From Ligilactobacillus salitolerans (GTDB lineage: Bacteria > Bacillota > Bacilli > Lactobacillales > Lactobacillaceae), in NCBI RefSeq assembly GCF_003864415.1, contig NZ_BFFP01000006.1, positions 24,027 through 88,026 of the forward strand: a stretch of 64,000 nt of DNA, in the 5' to 3' direction. Numbering within the stretch: position 1 is the first letter of the stretch; the number at the start of each line of letters is the position of its first letter. Shown in pieces: positions 1 through 8,004 of this stretch. Below the pieces are notes generated by a model. The model ran no database searches and was not told the DNA's origin. It was given only the letters and a program-made list of their open reading frames with translations. A program made the position numbers and the translations under genes.

Positions 1-1
1 T

Positions 2-376
2 TTATATTTATTGAGCGGGATCGGCGGAAACATCGCCAGTTTTGCTTTTAGTCCAGGACTCTCTGCCGGCGCCTCGACTTCAATTTTTGGCCTGTTTGGT
101 GCTTTTTTGATGTTGGGCGAGTCCTTTCGCCAAAATGCATATATCAGAGCGACTGCACGCCAATTTTTGATCCTAGTGATCTTAAACTTAGGACTTGGGT
201 TTACTGGGATCGATATTGCAGGACATCTTGGCGGCCTTGCAGCCGGATTTTTGACAGCCTATGTTTTAGAAGCACCACGATTGGGAAAGGTTCCCTGGCA
301 TAGAAGATTGAGTGCTTTTGCAGCTTTAATAATTATTTATGTGATACTTACTGTAGCCGGTTTCAAAACCTATTGA
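2..376 (+). CDS. Rhomboid-family intramembrane serine protease, 5' truncated by window edge
   Basis: C-terminal part of a polytopic rhomboid protease (GluP/YqgP type), which cleaves transmembrane substrates within the bilayer. The reading frame is open from base 2, so the N-terminus lies outside the window. Visible are the catalytic serine motif GASTSIFGLFGAF, where the usual GxSG glycine is threonine, and the catalytic histidine in GHLGGLAAGF. Hydrophobic helices surround both. The serine and histidine are in the order and spacing expected for the family. In Bacillus subtilis the homologue also precedes yqgQ and glcK, which supports the call. Substrate unknown. Confidence 0.9.
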   Translation, partial: LYLLSGIGGNIASFAFSPGLSAGASTSIFGLFGAFLMLGESFRQNAYIRATARQFLILVILNLGLGFTGIDIAGHLGGLAAGFLTAYVLEAPRLGKVPWHRRLSAFAALIIIYVILTVAGFKTY

Positions 377-389
377 TTTTCGGTATAAT
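361..389 (+). promoter_or_regulatory. Possible internal promoter before yqgQ
   Basis: A perfect TATAAT (384-389) lies 17 bases after a weak TTTCAA (361-366), which overlaps the end of the rhomboid gene. It could give yqgQ-glcK expression independent of the upstream gene. The poor -35 makes this tentative. Confidence 0.35.
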
Positions 390-407
390 GGAAAGGAATG
401 TTTATTC

Positions 408-626
408 GTGAAGACTCTCTATGATGTTCAGCAGCTTCTCAAGAAGTTTGGTGTCTTCGTCTATGTCGGTAAACGCCTCTGGGACATTGAACTGATGGCT
501 TTAGAGCTTGATCATCTACGGACTTCCGGCGTGATCAGCAATGATACTTTTATCAAGGCGAAACTGGTGTTGGAGCGAGAACATCACCTGGAAGAAAAAC
601 GCGAACAAGCTAAAAATAACAGTTAG
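408..626 (+). CDS. yqgQ: YqgQ family protein (DUF910)
   Basis: Small 72-residue cytosolic protein of the YqgQ family, function unknown. It starts at GTG 408 with GAAAGGA about ten bases upstream. It begins MKTLYDVQQLLKKFG, the pattern typical of this family, and ends in a charged helix rich in Glu and Lys. It sits between the rhomboid protease and glucokinase exactly as in B. subtilis, so the assignment rests on both sequence pattern and synteny. The gap to glcK is 16 bases, suggesting co-translation. Confidence 0.85.
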   Translation: MKTLYDVQQLLKKFGVFVYVGKRLWDIELMALELDHLRTSGVISNDTFIKAKLVLEREHHLEEKREQAKNNS

Positions 627-642
627 TAAGGGGAACAGGTAA

Positions 643-1602
643 ATGGATAAGAAACTGCTCGGGATAGATTTAGGCGGAACAACGATCAAATTTGGTATTT
701 TATCACTTGATGGCGAGATCCAGCAAAAGTGGAGTGTTGAAACTAATATTTTAGATGAAGGTTCGCACATTGTTCCGGATATCATTGAATCGATCAATCA
801 TCACCTTGACATGTACAAAATGCCGCAAGAACAGTTTGTAGGGATCGGAATGGGAACTCCCGGGACCGTCGATTTAGAAAAAGGAACAGTTGTTGGAGCT
901 TACAACCTTAACTGGAAGACTACCCAGCACATTAAAGATGAGATCGAAAAAGGAACAGGTATTAAATTTGCAGTCGATAATGACGCTAACGTGGCTGCTT
1001 TAGGCGAAGCCTGGAAGGGCGCCGGCAACAATTCTGACGAAGTTGTTTTTGTTACCTTAGGGACCGGTGTTGGCGGCGGAGTTATCAGCAATGGTGAATT
1101 GCTGCATGGTCAAGGCGCAGCTGGCGAGATCGGTCATATGAACGTTCATCCGAACGGCTACCTATGCACTTGCGGCGGACATGGCTGCTTAGAAACTTAT
1201 ACTTCTGCAACTGGTGTGGTACATATTGCCCGTGACCAAGCGGAAAAATATGCCGGCAGCTCACAACTTAAAGCAGCTCTTGATAACGGGACTGACATTA
1301 GTTCAAAGGATGTTTTTGACACTGCTAAACAAGAAGATCCATTGGCATTACGGGTCGTAGATGAAGTCTGCTACTACTTGGGAATGGCTAGCGCAAATAT
1401 TGCGGCTTTAACTAATCCGGAATATATCGTGATCGGCGGCGGTGTTTCAGCAGCTGGCGATTTCTTGTTGGACCGGGTCGTTGCGAACTTTAAGCAGTTT
1501 GCTTTCCCAACGATCAGAGAATCAACCACACTTAGATTAGCAGAACTAGGCAATGATGCCGGCTTGATTGGTGCTGCTTCATTGGCTTTGAAATTACAAT
1601 AA
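643..1602 (+). CDS. glcK: ROK-family glucokinase
   Basis: Phosphorylates glucose to glucose-6-phosphate with ATP, feeding glycolysis with sugar that enters by non-PTS routes or is released from disaccharides. The 319-residue length is usual for ROK glucokinases. The phosphate-binding DLGGTTIK motif is at residues 9-16, and the catalytic aspartate lies in VDNDAN (about D114). The ROK zinc site is seen as EIGHM (H165) with CTCGGHGC (C175, C177, C182). GTPGTVD and GVGGGV loops are intact. It starts at ATG 643 behind AAGGGGAACAGG and follows yqgQ closely, so the two are probably one transcript. Confidence 0.96.
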   Translation: MDKKLLGIDLGGTTIKFGILSLDGEIQQKWSVETNILDEGSHIVPDIIESINHHLDMYKMPQEQFVGIGMGTPGTVDLEKGTVVGAYNLNWKTTQHIKDEIEKGTGIKFAVDNDANVAALGEAWKGAGNNSDEVVFVTLGTGVGGGVISNGELLHGQGAAGEIGHMNVHPNGYLCTCGGHGCLETYTSATGVVHIARDQAEKYAGSSQLKAALDNGTDISSKDVFDTAKQEDPLALRVVDEVCYYLGMASANIAALTNPEYIVIGGGVSAAGDFLLDRVVANFKQFAFPTIRESTTLRLAELGNDAGLIGAASLALKLQ

Positions 1603-1644
1603 ATATCGGTTCAAGGTAAAGAGAAAGAGAAGGGAGTTTTATCA

Positions 1645-2064
1645 GTGTTTGTGCTTGGCAAATTATCAGTAATGGGTTGGATCAACATTGTGTTGGTCTT
1701 GGTTTTAGTTTGGCTGTTTTGGGGTCAGTTTTATTCATATATCCTCGGTCGCAGGTATGCGACTCAGTTGAAAAATGATGAGTTTAAAGAAGGCATGCAC
1801 AAGGCTCAGGTCATCGACGTTCGTGAACCGGAGCAGTTTAAGAAAAAGCATATTCTCGGAGCACGGAATATGCCTTATTCTCAGTTTAAAATTTATCAGA
1901 ATAGTTTGCGTAAAGATATGCCGATCTACCTGTATGACGATGCTAAAACAATGGCAGCACGGACCGCAGCTAAGCTGCATAAGAAGGGCTATAGCGAGAT
2001 TTATATCCTGAAAGCTGGCTTTGATAAGTGGGACGGCAAGCTGAAGGGAACTAAAGTAAAATAG
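1645..2064 (+). CDS. Membrane-anchored rhodanese-like protein lacking the catalytic cysteine
   Basis: 139 residues with one N-terminal transmembrane helix (about residues 10-32) followed by a cytosolic rhodanese fold. The family signature IDVREPEQF and GARNMPYSQF are clear. At the active-site loop, where a sulfurtransferase has a cysteine as in LYCRSG, this protein reads LYDDAKT, so the sulfur-carrying cysteine is replaced by aspartate. It is therefore probably not a sulfurtransferase but a binding or scaffold module. GTG start at 1645 with AGAAGGGAG upstream. It lies 42 bases after glcK and may be in the same operon. Function unknown. Confidence 0.8.
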   Translation: MFVLGKLSVMGWINIVLVLVLVWLFWGQFYSYILGRRYATQLKNDEFKEGMHKAQVIDVREPEQFKKKHILGARNMPYSQFKIYQNSLRKDMPIYLYDDAKTMAARTAAKLHKKGYSEIYILKAGFDKWDGKLKGTKVK

Positions 2065-2075
2065 TTTTTAGCACT

Positions 2076-2160
2076 AAAATGAGTTGGCTTGTCTCCTCAT
2101 TTTGTGAAAATGGGCAAGGAGGCGTGTTCTTTCAAGGATGCGGTGAATTGCCCTTTTTTT
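2076..2160 (+). terminator. Attenuator-like leader with terminator upstream of miaA
   Basis: Three mutually exclusive pairings can be drawn: AAAATGAG (2076-2083) with CTCATTTT (2096-2103); CTCATTTT with AAAATGGG (2107-2114); and GGGCAA (2112-2117) with TTGCCC (2148-2153), the last followed by seven T (2154-2160). The last hairpin is a plausible intrinsic terminator for glcK and the rhodanese gene. The overlapping upstream arms could make it conditional for miaA. The apical region contains an SD-like AAGGAGG. Conditional behaviour is inferred. Confidence 0.55.
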
Positions 2161-2231
2161 AGGGAGAAATTATTCAATTTGAGCTAATTCATCCGAGCTA
2201 GTCAAAATTCGGAGCGGAGGCGGAAGCAGAT

Positions 2232-3158
2232 TTGACGCAAAAAGTTTTGTTGATAGTTGGACCTACAGCTGTAGGCAAGACGACTTTATCGATCGAGTTA
2301 GCACAGCTCTTCAACGGTGAGATCATTTCAGGAGACTCGATGCAAGTTTATACCGGTCTGGATATTGGTACTGCCAAAATCGAACCTGAAGAAATGGCAG
2401 GGATCCCCCATTATTTACTGGATATTCTGTCAGTCGACCAAAGATTTTCTGTGGCGGATTTCGTTACATTAAGCAAGGAAAAATGCCAGGAGATCTCAAG
2501 ACGGCAAAAATTGCCCCTGATCGTTGGAGGAACAGGCTTTTACTTGCAGGCACTACTTGATGGCTATAATCTAGGCAGTACTTATAACTCAGCCGGTCAA
2601 AAAATTAGGGATGAGCTGCAGCAGTTCGCAGCACAGCAGGGCAAACAGGCACTCTGGGATCGTTTAGAGAAAATTGACCCGGCTGCTGCTGTCAAGATCC
2701 CAGTTAATAACACGCGTCGAGTGATCCGTGCGTTGGAGGTTTATGAGCAGACAGGCCAGCTTTTTTCTGAGCAAAAAGACACTCCGACTTTAGAGATAAA
2801 GCCCCTAATTATCGGGCTGAATACAGACCGTCAGCTGCTTTATTCACGGATCGACCAGCGCGTTGACCAGATGCTTGCAAAAGGACTGCTGGCTGAGGCG
2901 GAGAAATTGTACAGTGAAGGCGGCTTAGAATTACCAGCGGGGAAAGGAATTGGCTATAAAGAGCTCTTCCCTTATTTTGCACAAAAGGCATCATTGGCGG
3001 AGTGTGCCTCATTGATCAAGAAAAATTCCCGCCACTATGCAAAACGTCAGTTGACCTGGTTTCACAATAAAATGGATGTCGAATGGTATGATCTAGTTCA
3101 GCATCCAAAAGAAATCGACCAAATAATTACCAGAGTTGGCGAGTGGTTGGCCAATTAG
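2232..3158 (+). CDS. miaA: tRNA dimethylallyltransferase
   Basis: Transfers a dimethylallyl group to A37 of tRNAs that read UNN codons, stabilising codon-anticodon pairing. The 308-residue protein has the P-loop GPTAVGKT (residues 10-17), SGDSMQVYTGLDIGTAK, GGTGFYLQALLDG and NTRRVIRALEVYE, all diagnostic of MiaA. The start is TTG 2232 with CGGAGG eleven bases upstream; no better start lies nearby. It precedes glnRA, the same neighbourhood found in other Bacillota, where hfq often lies between; no hfq is seen here. Confidence 0.95.
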   Translation: MTQKVLLIVGPTAVGKTTLSIELAQLFNGEIISGDSMQVYTGLDIGTAKIEPEEMAGIPHYLLDILSVDQRFSVADFVTLSKEKCQEISRRQKLPLIVGGTGFYLQALLDGYNLGSTYNSAGQKIRDELQQFAAQQGKQALWDRLEKIDPAAAVKIPVNNTRRVIRALEVYEQTGQLFSEQKDTPTLEIKPLIIGLNTDRQLLYSRIDQRVDQMLAKGLLAEAEKLYSEGGLELPAGKGIGYKELFPYFAQKASLAECASLIKKNSRHYAKRQLTWFHNKMDVEWYDLVQHPKEIDQIITRVGEWLAN

Positions 3159-3290
3159 CTTAAAAGAGCCGTTGTTTGCTGATAGATAGTGTCAAACCAA
3201 TTTGGTCTAGGCTAAGTTGAGGTGAAAAAAGTCGGTTTGCACAGCCAAAATAATGCAAAAAAGCTACAGTTAACAATTATTTTAGCTTTA

Positions 3291-3307
3291 TGTTATAAAA
3301 TGTAACA
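3291..3307 (+). promoter_or_regulatory. GlnR operator box
   Basis: TGTTATAAAATGTAACA matches the GlnR/TnrA consensus TGTNAN7TNACA perfectly. It ends eight bases before the -35 of the glnR promoter, so GlnR can autorepress glnRA when nitrogen is plentiful. Confidence 0.88.
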
Positions 3308-3314
3308 TTTGATA

Positions 3315-3343
3315 TTGACAAGATTTGGACTACTTGCTATTAT
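3315..3343 (+). promoter_or_regulatory. glnRA promoter
   Basis: TTGACA (3315-3320), a 17-base spacer and TATTAT (3338-3343) form a near-consensus sigma-A promoter directly downstream of the GlnR box. The leader to the glnR start is about 20 bases. Confidence 0.82.
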
Positions 3344-3370
3344 TGGTACGTAGTTTCGAGGGGGAATTTG

Positions 3371-3760
3371 ATGAAAGAAAAAGAGTTAAGGCGCTCCCTT
3401 TCAGTGTTACCAATCGGAACGGTAATGAAATTAACTGACTTGTCAGCGCGACAGATCAGGTATTATGAACAACAAGGCTTGGTGATCCCTGAACGTAATG
3501 AGGGCAACCGCCGGATGTACTCATTGAATAACGTTGATTCTTTACTTGAAATCAAAGATTATTTAAGTGAAGGGATCAATATGGCTGGGATCAGACAGAT
3601 CTATGCACAGCAAAAGGAAGAGGAAACTGCACAAAAGAATCGCTTGCAGCAGTCTTTGACTGATAAGGATGTACGGCGGATCTTGCATGAAGAACTCGAA
3701 GCTGTGAGTGGTTTGACTGACCGGTCCCAAGACCTTGATATTCATAAGAAAAAGTTGTAG
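3371..3760 (+). CDS. glnR: GlnR, MerR-family repressor of nitrogen metabolism
   Basis: Represses glnRA and other nitrogen genes when glutamine is abundant, acting through feedback-inhibited glutamine synthetase. The 129-residue protein has an N-terminal MerR winged helix: TVMKLTDLSARQIRYYEQQGLV, then the PERNEGNRRMYS wing. It ends with a coiled-coil and a short C-terminal tail that in the family contacts glutamine synthetase. ATG 3371 is preferred over the adjacent TTG 3368 because of the spacing from GAGGGGG. glnA follows, and a perfect GlnR box lies upstream, consistent with autoregulation. Confidence 0.95.
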   Translation: MKEKELRRSLSVLPIGTVMKLTDLSARQIRYYEQQGLVIPERNEGNRRMYSLNNVDSLLEIKDYLSEGINMAGIRQIYAQQKEEETAQKNRLQQSLTDKDVRRILHEELEAVSGLTDRSQDLDIHKKKL

Positions 3761-3784
3761 GTGAACAAGAAAAGGAGCATGCAC

Positions 3785-5128
3785 ATGGTAAAAGCAACGT
3801 ATACAAAAGATGATATTCGTCGGATCGTGAAAGACGAAAATGTTCAGTTTTTACGCTTGATGTTTACTGATTTGTACGGCACTGTTAAAAATGTCGAGGT
3901 TCCAGTCAGTCAACTGGGTAAACTATTAGACAACAAATTGATGTTTGATGGTTCTTCGATCGATGGTTTCGTACGGATCGAAGAAAGTGATATGTGGCTT
4001 TATCCGGATCTGTCAACCTGGACAATTTTCCCGTGGGGAAGTGAACATGGTAAAATCGCTGGTGTTGTTTGTGAAGTTTATAATGCCGACCGGACACCAT
4101 TCTTGGGCGATCCAAGGAACAACTTGATCCGTGTTCTGGATGAGATGAAAAAACTAGGCTTTACTGACTTTAACATCGGTACAGAACCGGAATTCTTCTT
4201 GTTCAAGCTGGATCCAGAGACAGGCGAGCCGACTGCAAAGCTAAATGACCAAGGAAGTTACTTTGACCTGGCCCCAGTAGATCTTGGCGAAAATTGTCGG
4301 CGTGAGATCGTGTTAGAACTTGAGCATTTAGGCTTTGACGTTGAAGCCTCTCACCATGAAGTTGCTCCTGGCCAGCATGAGGTTGATTTCAAGTACGCTG
4401 ATGCCTTACATGCGGCTGATAACATTCAGCTTTTCAAATTGGTTGTGAAGACAGTTGCCCGTAAACATGGTCTTCATGCGACCTTTATGCCAAAACCTTT
4501 AGCAAGTATCAACGGCTCAGGAATGCATACTAACATGTCTTTGTTTACCGAAAAGGGCAATGCATTCTACGATGCAGATTCCGACAGCGGCTTGTCTGAA
4601 GATGCTTTGCATTTCTTAGGCGGTTTATTAGCACATGCTCGCAGTTATACAGCCATTACTAATCCAATTGTCAATTCATACAAAAGGCTGGTCCCAGGCT
4701 ATGAAGCACCGGTTTATGTTGCATGGTCAGGTCGTAACCGTTCACCTTTAGTTCGGGTCCCGATCGCTCGCGGAGATTCAACGCGCTTGGAACTGCGCAG
4801 TGTTGACCCGACAGCCAATCCGTACTTAGCAATTGCTGCCATCTTAGAGTCAGGATTAGACGGCTTACGCAATAAGATCGAACCGCCAAAGCCGGTTGAC
4901 CGCAACATCTATGTGATGACAGAAGAGGAACGTCAAGCCAACAATATTGTTGATCTGCCATCAACCTTGCACAATGCATTGAAAGCCTTAAGAAAAGATG
5001 ATGTTGTGTTAGGCTCAATGGGTGAGCATTTGGCGGCTAGTTTCTTGGAAGGTAAGCGGATCGAATGGGATGCTTACCGGCAAGATGTTTCTCAGTGGGA
5101 AACTAAACAGTATTTGGAACAATATTGA
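3785..5128 (+). CDS. glnA: Glutamine synthetase, type I
   Basis: Makes glutamine from glutamate, ammonia and ATP; in Bacillota the feedback-inhibited enzyme also activates GlnR. The 447-residue subunit forms a dodecamer in this family. Seen are [27 protein letters not shown] and NRSPLVRVP, covering the metal, ATP and glutamate sites. There is no adenylylation-type C-terminal extension, as expected for the alpha subtype. The open frame begins at GTG 3761, but ATG 3785 lies seven bases after AAAGGAG and gives the family's usual N-terminus ([10 protein letters not shown]). It is cotranscribed with glnR. Confidence 0.97.
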   Translation: MVKATYTKDDIRRIVKDENVQFLRLMFTDLYGTVKNVEVPVSQLGKLLDNKLMFDGSSIDGFVRIEESDMWLYPDLSTWTIFPWGSEHGKIAGVVCEVYNADRTPFLGDPRNNLIRVLDEMKKLGFTDFNIGTEPEFFLFKLDPETGEPTAKLNDQGSYFDLAPVDLGENCRREIVLELEHLGFDVEASHHEVAPGQHEVDFKYADALHAADNIQLFKLVVKTVARKHGLHATFMPKPLASINGSGMHTNMSLFTEKGNAFYDADSDSGLSEDALHFLGGLLAHARSYTAITNPIVNSYKRLVPGYEAPVYVAWSGRNRSPLVRVPIARGDSTRLELRSVDPTANPYLAIAAILESGLDGLRNKIEPPKPVDRNIYVMTEEERQANNIVDLPSTLHNALKALRKDDVVLGSMGEHLAASFLEGKRIEWDAYRQDVSQWETKQYLEQY

Positions 5129-5136
5129 TCAAAGCA

Positions 5137-5176
5137 AAAAAAACCAGCTCGAGCGTTAAAAGCGAGCTGGTTTTTT
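5137..5176. terminator. Bidirectional terminator between glnA and the YolD-like gene
   Basis: Perfect ten-base stem AACCAGCTCG (5142-5151) with CGAGCTGGTT (5163-5172), T-run on the plus strand (5171-5176) and an A-run before the stem that supplies a U-tract on the minus strand. It serves both converging genes. Confidence 0.92.
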
Positions 5177-5186
5177 GCGCCTAAAA

Positions 5187-5555
5187 TCAAGATGTTTTGC
5201 GCAACTGCATTTGCGGTTGGTTTTGCAGCGAAATCGCTTGGATCTGCTGCTTGAAGATGATCCGAGTGAGGTTGCTATTTTCGAGCCTGGTCAAAAAGAG
5301 AACATCCGTATGTCGCCGGTCTATAAATAAGCGTCCTGATAAGATTTGTTTGTGTCCGTTGAGTTGAACGGTAATTTGGACTGGAACTTGCTTTAAAATT
5401 GCTTCTTGAGCAATGTGATCAATCTCAGGATCTGGCATGGCGGCTGGTGGATTTTCGACAATCTGCTGTGGATCAAAAAAAGCATTCCAGCGTTCTAAGA
5501 TGTGGGTGAGGCTGATGCTTAATGCGTGAGCGAGTTTAGTGAGATAGTGTTTCAT
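5187..5555 (-). CDS. YolD-like domain protein, probably SOS-induced
   Basis: 122 residues. The C-terminal half (about 50-112) follows the YolD-like pattern seen in B. subtilis YolD and YqjX: a helix ending in EAILKQVPVQI, then strands around GHKQILSGRLFID and a closing IIFKQQIQAISL. YolD-like proteins usually sit beside UvrX/UmuC-type Y-family polymerases and are DNA-damage induced; their biochemical role is not established. Here no polymerase is adjacent. The N-terminal 30 residues (MKHYLTKLAHALSISLTHIL) are helical and not recognised. A strong AGGAGGAAACAAAT precedes ATG 5555. Three LexA-type boxes cover its promoter. The domain call is by eye. Confidence 0.7.
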   Translation of the reverse strand: MKHYLTKLAHALSISLTHILERWNAFFDPQQIVENPPAAMPDPEIDHIAQEAILKQVPVQITVQLNGHKQILSGRLFIDRRHTDVLFLTRLENSNLTRIIFKQQIQAISLQNQPQMQLRKTS

Positions 5556-5604
5556 TATTTGTTTCCTCCTCTGCCCCGGCTTAAAAGTTTTGCTGCCGGT
5601 TCCC

Positions 5605-5618
5605 TGAACGTTTGTTTG
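5605..5618. promoter_or_regulatory. LexA-type operator 1 (imperfect)
   Basis: TGAACGTTTGTTTG fits the Gram-positive LexA box GAAC-N4-GTTC with one deviation (GTTT). It lies downstream of the -10 of the minus-strand promoter. Confidence 0.55.
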
Positions 5619-5628
5619 TATACTTACT

Positions 5629-5656
5629 ATTATAGAACAAAAGTTCCCGAACGCAA
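5629..5656 (-). promoter_or_regulatory. Promoter of the YolD-like gene
   Basis: On the minus strand TTGCGT (5656-5651) and a perfect TATAAT (5634-5629) are separated by 16 bases. Both elements overlap or touch LexA-type boxes. The leader to ATG 5555 is about 65 bases. Confidence 0.68.
5634..5647. promoter_or_regulatory. LexA-type operator 2 (perfect core)
   Basis: AGAACAAAAGTTCC contains GAAC-N4-GTTC exactly. It touches the minus-strand -10 and fills the spacer, so bound LexA would block RNA polymerase. Confidence 0.75.
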
Positions 5657-5661
5657 GTTTG
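5648..5661. promoter_or_regulatory. LexA-type operator 3
   Basis: CGAACGCAAGTTTG matches CGAAC-N4-GTTYG, one step from the perfect palindrome. It abuts operator 2 and overlaps the minus-strand -35. Confidence 0.68.
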
Positions 5662-5823
5662 AATTGCTAAATTTTCGCAAAATTATTGCCAAAAATAATA
5701 AAATTAGTTGAGTTATGTTGACAGGAAGCGGATTTTAAAGGACTAATCCAATTTCAAACTTGAAAAAAGTGTTAAAAAAGTGCATTATAGTAGGTAAATA
5801 TTTTATTTGAGGAGTTTTAGTGC

Positions 5824-6444
5824 ATGGCTAAAAGAGGAATGTTGATCGTACTTTCAGGTCCGTCGGGGGTTGGCAAAGGAACAGTTAGAAAAGAGATTTT
5901 CTCACAACCGGGAAATAATTTTGACTATTCCATTTCGATGACTACCCGGAAGATGCGGCCGGGTGAGGTCAATGGCAGAGATTATTATTTTGTCACGAAA
6001 GAAGAATTTGAAAAAGAGATCGCTAGTGACGGAATGCTTGAATATGCACAATACGTTGACAATTACTATGGAACGCCTTTAAAATATGTGAATGAAATGC
6101 TCGATGACGGCAAAGATGTCTTTTTAGAGATTGAAGTTAAAGGAGCCATGCAAGTTAGAGACAAGGTGCCGGACGGTTTATTTATTTTTCTGACTCCACC
6201 AGATCTGATGGAACTCAGACAACGAATTGTTCATCGAGGAACCGATGATTTGGAGACGATCGACAAGCGCATGAAAAAGGCTGTCGGTGAAATCGAAATG
6301 ATGCAAAATTACGACTACGCTGTCGTCAATGACGAAGTTCCCAAGGCTGCTGAGAAGATCAAGACCATTATTCGCGCCGAGCGTTGGCGGGTCAAGCGCT
6401 TCTTGCCAGATTATAAAAAACAACTAGGAGATGCTTTAAAATGA
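5824..6444 (+). CDS. gmk: Guanylate kinase
   Basis: Phosphorylates GMP to GDP with ATP, essential for GTP and (p)ppGpp supply. 206 residues; P-loop GPSGVGKG at 12-19, the GMP-binding [19 protein letters not shown], and [10 protein letters not shown] follow the family. ATG 5824 is preceded by GAGGAG. A possible promoter (TTGAAA 5760-5765 with CATTAT or TATAGT near 5783-5791) lies upstream but is ambiguous. It heads a long forward run and overlaps rpoZ by four bases (ATGA), so the two are translationally coupled. Confidence 0.97.
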   Translation: MAKRGMLIVLSGPSGVGKGTVRKEIFSQPGNNFDYSISMTTRKMRPGEVNGRDYYFVTKEEFEKEIASDGMLEYAQYVDNYYGTPLKYVNEMLDDGKDVFLEIEVKGAMQVRDKVPDGLFIFLTPPDLMELRQRIVHRGTDDLETIDKRMKKAVGEIEMMQNYDYAVVNDEVPKAAEKIKTIIRAERWRVKRFLPDYKKQLGDALK

Positions 6445-6644
6445 TTTTATACCCTTCAGTAGATAAGCTATTAGAACAGGTTGATTCACGTTATTCGCTA
6501 GTAATGCTTGCAGCCAAGCGTGCCCATGAACTTGATGAGGGTGCAATGCCTTTATTAAGCGACTATACCTCGCAAAAAAATGTCGGTCGTGCGCTGGAAG
6601 AGGTTGAAGCGGGCGATTTAAAGATTGCTGATCATAAAGAATAA
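6441..6644 (+). CDS. rpoZ: RNA polymerase omega subunit
   Basis: 67-residue omega subunit, which helps assemble and stabilise the beta' subunit of RNA polymerase. [28 protein letters not shown] is cut short here as [16 protein letters not shown] and is the conserved omega core, followed by the short acidic tail usual in Bacillota. The start overlaps the gmk stop in ATGA. gmk-rpoZ-coaBC-priA is the standard Bacillota order. Confidence 0.95.
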   Translation: MILYPSVDKLLEQVDSRYSLVMLAAKRAHELDEGAMPLLSDYTSQKNVGRALEEVEAGDLKIADHKE

Positions 6645-6746
6645 TGGATAAACATTAATAATCAAATGCTCATTGTTTGAAGAGGTTAAAGCATAAATTT
6701 GCGTTAGCCTTTCAGATAATGGGCACTTTTTTAATGAACTTAAAAT

Positions 6747-6755
6747 TGGTACAAT
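6747..6755 (+). promoter_or_regulatory. Extended -10 promoter before coaBC
   Basis: TGGTACAAT is an extended -10 (TG-N-TACAAT). The -35 region is only T-rich. It would place transcription start near 6762, about 35 bases before the coaBC GTG. Confidence 0.45.
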
Positions 6756-6795
6756 ATGAAAGTAATCTTATCAGTCAGTGAAGGGAACGAAGATC

Positions 6796-7983
6796 GTGAG
6801 CACAAAACATGTTGTGATCTATATAACCGGTGGAATTGCAGTTTATAAAGCAGCCCAATTAGTACGAGAGTTCGTTAAAGCGGGAGCACAAGTCAAAGTA
6901 GCAATGACAGACGCTGCTCAGACTTTTGTCTCCCCGCAAACCTTTGCAGTTTTGACTAAAAATCCAGTTTATACGGATTTTTCCGCTAACCAGCAAAGAG
7001 AATTTGTTTCGCATATCGAACTTGCGGATTGGACAGATATAGCAGTTGTTGTGCCGGCGACAGCAAATATTATTGCGAAAATGGCTTTAGGAATTGCAGA
7101 TACCTTTGTTTCAACTGCCTTATTAGCAACAGCGGCTCCTAAATATGTGATTCCAGCAATGAACGAGAAAATGTGGCAAAATGCCGCAACGAAACGTAAT
7201 TTGGCTACGCTTAAAAATGATGGTATTGCAGTGATGGAGCCGGCTGAAGGCTTTTTGGCAGAAGGATATTCTGGTAAAGGCAGGATGCCGGAACCACTGG
7301 ATATTTTCAAGTGGATCAATAATTTAAGCGCAGAAAAGCAAGATCTAGCGGGGCGCAAGGTATTGATCTCAGCAGGGCCGACGGTTGAACCAATCGATCC
7401 AGTACGTTACCTGAGCAATCATTCAAGCGGTAAGATGGGTTATGCTTTAGCCAACGCTGCAGCTAAGCGGGGGGCAGAAGTGACCCTGGTCAGTGGACCG
7501 ACTCGCCTGACTAAACCTGCTGGAGTGAAGTTCATCCAGATCCAAGCAGCCGCAGAATTGCAAGAAACGATGGAAAAAAACTTCTCAAAAAGTGACATCG
7601 TGATCATGGCTGCAGCAGTTTCGGATTACCATGTTGACCAAGTTGCACCGCAAAAAATCAAGAAAAACGGCCAGGATTTGGAATTGCATCTAGTTTCTAA
7701 CCCGGATATTTTAGCCGGGTTAGGTCAGATCAAGAAAGGACAAATATTGGTCGGCTTCGCAGCTGAAACTGAAAATTTACTGGCCAACGGGAATAAGAAA
7801 TTGCAAAAAAAGAATCTGGATCTGTTAGTCCTGAATGATGTTTCGCGGACAGATATTGGGTTTAACGCTGAAGATAATGAGGTTAGACTTTTGCGTGCCA
7901 GACGAGAACCGCGTTTGATCGCAAAATCAAGTAAGGACCAAATTGCAAATCAGATTTTCGATGAAATTCTCAACTTAGCTTAA
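6796..7983 (+). CDS. coaBC: Bifunctional phosphopantothenoylcysteine decarboxylase/synthetase
   Basis: Two steps of coenzyme A synthesis: the C-terminal CoaB domain joins cysteine to 4'-phosphopantothenate and the N-terminal flavin CoaC domain decarboxylates the product. 395 residues. CoaC features are ITGGIAVYKA near the N-terminus and the PAMNEKMW substrate clamp. CoaB begins at GRKVLISAGPTVEPIDPVRY and contains NHSSGKMGYALA and SNPDILAGLG. The open frame extends to GTG 6778, but GTG 6796 has AAGGGA nine bases upstream and matches the family N-terminus. priA follows after 21 bases. Confidence 0.95.
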   Translation: MSTKHVVIYITGGIAVYKAAQLVREFVKAGAQVKVAMTDAAQTFVSPQTFAVLTKNPVYTDFSANQQREFVSHIELADWTDIAVVVPATANIIAKMALGIADTFVSTALLATAAPKYVIPAMNEKMWQNAATKRNLATLKNDGIAVMEPAEGFLAEGYSGKGRMPEPLDIFKWINNLSAEKQDLAGRKVLISAGPTVEPIDPVRYLSNHSSGKMGYALANAAAKRGAEVTLVSGPTRLTKPAGVKFIQIQAAAELQETMEKNFSKSDIVIMAAAVSDYHVDQVAPQKIKKNGQDLELHLVSNPDILAGLGQIKKGQILVGFAAETENLLANGNKKLQKKNLDLLVLNDVSRTDIGFNAEDNEVRLLRARREPRLIAKSSKDQIANQIFDEILNLA

Positions 7984-8004
7984 AGAAGATAGGGGGAAAA
8001 CGTG

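Noticed and set aside
5526..5711. 61-codon forward frame over the YolD-like gene promoter
   Set aside because: Overlaps the LexA boxes and the strong minus-strand ribosome binding site; no site of its own and no recognisable protein.
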